In this document: positions 5,711 through 7,869 of the stretch, piece after piece | How the letters are laid out: each line of letters starts with the position of its first letter | Position numbering within the stretch: the stretch's first letter is position 1 | Assembly: GCA_035540915.1 (NCBI GenBank) | Contig: DATLFQ010000146.1 | Coordinates: 1 to 7,869, forward strand | DNA length: 7,869 nucleotides | Direction: 5' to 3' | From: DATLFQ01 sp035540915 | Lineage (GTDB): Bacteria; Actinomycetota; Acidimicrobiia; Acidimicrobiales; GCA-2861595 | Made by a program: the position numbers and the translations under genes | The notes under the pieces: generated by a model | Told to the model about the DNA's origin: nothing | The model's input: the letters and a program-made list of their open reading frames with translations, nothing else | The model's database searches: none

Positions 5711-6766
5711 GTGAGCGACTCGCCGCCCCGGGCCGAATCTGACGAGCGCAGCGGGCCCGACGGCCCGCCGGGCGAGCCGGCTCCGCCACCGCCCGACGCC
5801 CTAGCCGTGGGCCAGCCACCCGCCGTCGACCCGACCGAGGCCTTGCGGCCGCCACCGGCTCCCCCCGAGCCCAGCGCCGCCGAGCCCGGCGCCGCCGAGG
5901 CCGGCCCAGTCGAGCCCAGCGCCGCCGGGACATCCACAGTCGCGGCACCTGCCGCCGAGACGGCCAGCGCCGAAGCGGCCACCGCCGAGACGGCCACCGC
6001 CAGGGCGACCGCACGGGACGAAGATGAGGCCGCCGACGGGGCGCCGCCGCCGCGACGCAAGCTGCGCAACTGGCAGCTGGCCGCCCTCACCCTCCTGGCC
6101 GTCGGCTTCCTCCTCGGGGCCTTCTACCTGGGCCAGAACAGCGGCAGCGACGACGACCCGTCCGCTGCGCCGACGAGCAGTACGCCCCCATCGTCGGTCA
6201 CCTCGACGCCGGTCCCGGACGGCTACACGACCTTCCGCCACGAGCAGAGCGGGGCGACGCTGTCGTACCCGCAGGACTGGCAGCGCCTCGAGCTCCTTCC
6301 CGGAAGCTCGTTCAGCTTCGCCGCCTCACCGGGAGGCGAGCACGCAGTGTCGGTCCGGACGGACCAGATCGGCTACAACGTGGCCACCACCGATCTCGCC
6401 GAAGCCAAGCAGCTCACCGACAGGGTGCTGGCCGAGGAAGGCAAGACCGAGGTCATCGAGCAGGAGACCCTGACGGTGAACGGCCTGAGCGCCGTCTACT
6501 ACCGGTACAACTTCACCGACGACGACTCCGGCGCAGAAGGTGTCCAGGAGCGTTTCTTCGTCTTCCACGGCGGCTACCTGAGCCAGGTGTTCTTCCAGGC
6601 CCTTCCCAGGTCGGAGTACCCGAGCCTCGCCGAGACGTTCGCACGGATCGCCACCACGTTCCAGGCCCCGGACCCGCCGGCGGCCCCCTTGCCGGCCGCG
6701 CCGCCCAGCTCGGCATCGCCGAACACGACCGCGCCGCCGGCGACAACCGCCTCCAGCACGCCCTGA
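5711..6766 (+). CDS. Membrane-anchored protein with Pro/Ala-rich arm and PsbP/DUF1795-like outer domain
   Basis: A 351-residue bitopic protein, no specific family named. Residues 1-112 are a Pro/Ala/Glu-rich, probably disordered cytoplasmic arm encoded partly by 15-base repeats. PPRRKLRN (113-120) is the basic stop ahead of one transmembrane helix at 121-141 (WQLAALTLLAVGFLLGAFYL). A Ser/Thr/Pro linker leads to an outer domain at about 170-319. It opens with TTFRHEQSGATLSYPQDW, the strand typical of PsbP, Mog1 or DUF1795/LpqN-type domains, and continues with VNGLSAVYYRYNF and QERFFVFHGGYLSQVFFQA. The C-terminal 30 residues are Pro/Ser/Thr-rich, perhaps wall-spanning. The fold call is inference from pattern. 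GTG at 5711 gives MSDSPPRAESDE and fits a leaderless start; an in-frame GTG at 5669 would add 14 residues. It is divergent from the three-gene membrane operon. Confidence 0.82.
   Translation: MSDSPPRAESDERSGPDGPPGEPAPPPPDALAVGQPPAVDPTEALRPPPAPPEPSAAEPGAAEAGPVEPSAAGTSTVAAPAAETASAEAATAETATARATARDEDEAADGAPPPRRKLRNWQLAALTLLAVGFLLGAFYLGQNSGSDDDPSAAPTSSTPPSSVTSTPVPDGYTTFRHEQSGATLSYPQDWQRLELLPGSSFSFAASPGGEHAVSVRTDQIGYNVATTDLAEAKQLTDRVLAEEGKTEVIEQETLTVNGLSAVYYRYNFTDDDSGAEGVQERFFVFHGGYLSQVFFQALPRSEYPSLAETFARIATTFQAPDPPAAPLPAAPPSSASPNTTAPPATTASSTP
5867..6013 (+). repeat. Two blocks of 15-base in-frame tandem repeats
   Basis: Block 1 (5867-5926) has four units related to GAGCCCAGCGCCGCC, encoding EPSAA, EPGAA, EAGPV and EPSAA. 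Block 2 (5954-6013) has four units related to GCCGAGACGGCCACC, encoding AETAS, AEAAT, AETAT and ARATA. Both keep the reading frame and build the cytoplasmic arm of the membrane-anchored protein. They probably arose by slippage and may vary in copy number between strains. Confidence 0.8.
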
Positions 6767-6785
6767 CCGCCCGCCTGGTTCCCGC

Positions 6786-7388
6786 CTACCGGGACAGGAT
6801 CAGCCGGTCGCAGAAGCTGCAGTACCAGCTGCGCTCGTCGAGCTGGTCCTGCCAACCGGCGGGCAGCCTCTGGACGCTCTTGCACCCCCGGCAGATCAGT
6901 TCGTTGGTGTGGAGCGCCTGGCCCAGGCCCGAGACGGCCCGGCCCTTGGCCTTGGGCGCGCTGCGGGCCTGGCCGGTGCCAGCTGCCTGGCGGGCCTCGG
7001 TGCGGCGGGCCTTGGACACCCGGGCCTGGGCGTCATGTTCGCGGGCGGCGCGTGCCGCCGCCTCCCGCTGGGCCGTCGGGTCCTTGGGCCGGGCCTGGCG
7101 GGTGGCGCCGGCCCAGCTCGTGGTCGTCGTCCCCGCCCAGGTGGGCCGCCGGCGAGCTCCGCTGCCGTTCGTCGCGGCCGACGCCTCGGTGCCGCCGGCA
7201 CGGCCATCCCGGATGGCCTTGTAGGCGTCGTTCAGCATGGCCATGCGGCGGGCCGCCGCGTCGCGCACCGCTGCCGGGCTGCCGGCATAGCGGTCGGGGT
7301 GGAAGATCTGGGCCAGCACCTTGTACGCCGACGCCACCTCGGTCCGCGGCGCCTGCGGCGACACGCCCAGAACTTCGTAGGGTTCCAT
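6786..7388 (-). CDS. J-domain protein with C-terminal zinc ribbon
   Basis: A 200-residue cytosolic protein. Residues 1-62 form a J-domain (EPYEVLGVSPQAPRTEVASAY, then HPDRYAG with His30-Pro31-Asp32, then MLNDAYKAIRDG), which stimulates the ATPase of a DnaK/Hsp70 partner. Residues 65-160 are a low-complexity Ala/Arg/Thr/Gln-rich linker, partly helical and strongly basic. Residues 166-193 carry CRGC-x20-CSFC, a four-cysteine zinc-ribbon pattern, followed by DRLILSR. It lacks the Gly/Phe region, the four CxxCxGxG repeats and the client-binding domains of DnaJ, so it is a specialised class III J-protein, not the housekeeping chaperone. ATG at 7388 starts the J-domain exactly; upstream in-frame sequence is low-complexity and crosses a terminator. 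No Shine-Dalgarno is visible. TAACCT about 11 bases before ATG may be a -10 of a nearly leaderless message. It converges with the gene ending at 6766. Confidence 0.88.
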   Translation of the reverse strand: MEPYEVLGVSPQAPRTEVASAYKVLAQIFHPDRYAGSPAAVRDAAARRMAMLNDAYKAIRDGRAGGTEASAATNGSGARRRPTWAGTTTTSWAGATRQARPKDPTAQREAAARAAREHDAQARVSKARRTEARQAAGTGQARSAPKAKGRAVSGLGQALHTNELICRGCKSVQRLPAGWQDQLDERSWYCSFCDRLILSR

Positions 7389-7452
7389 GGCCGAAAGGCA
7401 GGTTACCGGCCAGCCGCCCGGGTTGGCAGGGCGCCGCCGAGCCCCGACGCGA

Positions 7453-7483
7453 ACCGGCCGCCTCCCCGAAGGAGGCGGCCGGT
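7453..7483. terminator. Strong hairpin terminator
   Basis: A perfect 13-bp stem (7453-7465 with 7471-7483) and a five-base loop, almost entirely G/C. It begins about 30 bases after the TAG of the minus-strand gene at the right edge and lies upstream of the J-domain gene. There is no T-run after it in either direction, as is common in high-GC actinobacteria. It probably separates the two transcription units. Confidence 0.75.
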
Positions 7484-7512
7484 CCGGACGGTCTGGAAAG
7501 CGAGCGGGAGGC

Positions 7513-7869
7513 CTAGGTGCCGCAGCTGGCGCCGTTGACGGCGCTGCTGCAGACGATGGAGTTGGCGTGACCGTGGATGGTCTTGTCGCCGTGGCCGCCG
7601 GGACCGGCACCGCCGACCTCGGTGAAGACGTTGTCGAGGTTCACCTTGATGCGGCGCACCAGGACGATGGCTTCGTCGGCCTGGCGGTTGATCCGCTCGA
7701 CGCCGTTGTTGATCGAGACGACCACCGGCTGCAGCGCGCCCAGGTTGCCCCGGATGCTGCGGACGGTGCCGTTGATCGATCCGGCGTTGCCGAGGATGGA
7801 CGACACCGTGCCGTCGATGCTGCGGGCCGCGGTCAGGATCTCCTCGGCCTGGGCCGACAGCGGGGCCGC
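7513..7869 (-). CDS. Heptad-repeat helical protein, C-terminal part (runs off right edge)
   Basis: Open to the edge without a start; 118 codons are visible before TAG at 7515-7513. Family not recognised. From the edge inward it reads AAPLSAQAEEILTAARS, then strict seven-residue units (SIDGTVS, SILGNAG, SINGTVR, SIRGNLG, ALQPVVV, SINNGVE, RINRQAD, EAIVLVR, RIKVNLD, NVFTEVG), pointing to a long amphipathic helix or coiled coil. The last ~30 residues change character: Gly/His-rich (GGAGPGGHGDKTIHGHANS), then two cysteines (VCSSAVNGASCGT), perhaps a disulphide in an extracytoplasmic tail. A GTG at 7806 could be read as a start, but the pattern continues upstream of it without a break, so I treat the gene as truncated by the window. 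A membrane segment probably lies beyond the edge; this is a guess from its resemblance to the 84-residue protein at 4747-5001. Confidence 0.72.
   Translation of the reverse strand, partial: AAPLSAQAEEILTAARSIDGTVSSILGNAGSINGTVRSIRGNLGALQPVVVSINNGVERINRQADEAIVLVRRIKVNLDNVFTEVGGAGPGGHGDKTIHGHANSIVCSSAVNGASCGT

Noticed and set aside
6767..6785. Terminator between the convergent genes ending at 6766 and 6786
   Set aside because: Only a 5-bp TCCCG/CGGGA pairing around 6780-6794 is visible, too weak to call.
7389..7610. A 74-residue N-terminal extension of the J-domain protein
   Set aside because: The extension is Ala/Pro/Thr low complexity, reads through a 13-bp terminator hairpin and antisense-overlaps nothing functional; the J-domain starts right at the ATG at 7388.

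Overview
The window is very GC-rich, with strongly GC-biased third codon positions, GTG/TTG starts, short intergenic gaps and probable leaderless promoters. This fits a high-GC actinobacterium, possibly a member of the Acidimicrobiia; that placement is inference and no phylogenetic marker is present. I see no tRNA, rRNA, CRISPR array, transposase or integrase. It reads as ordinary chromosome with several uncharacterised small genes.

Left part (1-2301, all minus strand): a class I fructose-bisphosphate aldolase runs off the left edge and has its own sigma70-like promoter. Behind it lie a LysR-type regulator resembling the CbbR group and an unrecognised two-domain protein that looks like a fused pair of dimeric alpha/beta-barrel domains. 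The aldolase apparently starts at an ATC codon, with a perfect AGGAGG nine bases upstream.

Middle (2393-4709): a plus-strand extended-SDR dehydratase/epimerase faces a minus-strand HAD phosphatase of the CbbY type. The phosphatase sits 10 bases behind an unrecognised gene whose ribosome-binding region is covered by a 21-base inverted repeat pairing with its own early codons. A CbbY-like phosphatase, a CbbR-like regulator and an aldolase within 4.2 kb hint at Calvin-cycle or related sugar-phosphate metabolism, but no RuBisCO or phosphoribulokinase gene is in the window.

Right-middle (4747-5560, minus): three tiny genes, each encoding one transmembrane helix plus a helical tail, overlap by 4 bases at both junctions and follow a good promoter. 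They probably form one translationally coupled membrane complex of unknown function. Divergent from them is a plus-strand membrane-anchored protein with a Pro/Ala-rich cytoplasmic arm and a PsbP/DUF1795-like outer domain.

Right end (6786-7869, minus): a J-domain protein fused to a C-terminal zinc ribbon, then a strong hairpin terminator, then the 3' part of a heptad-repeat protein that runs off the right edge. That last protein shares an ungapped signature with one of the three small membrane proteins.
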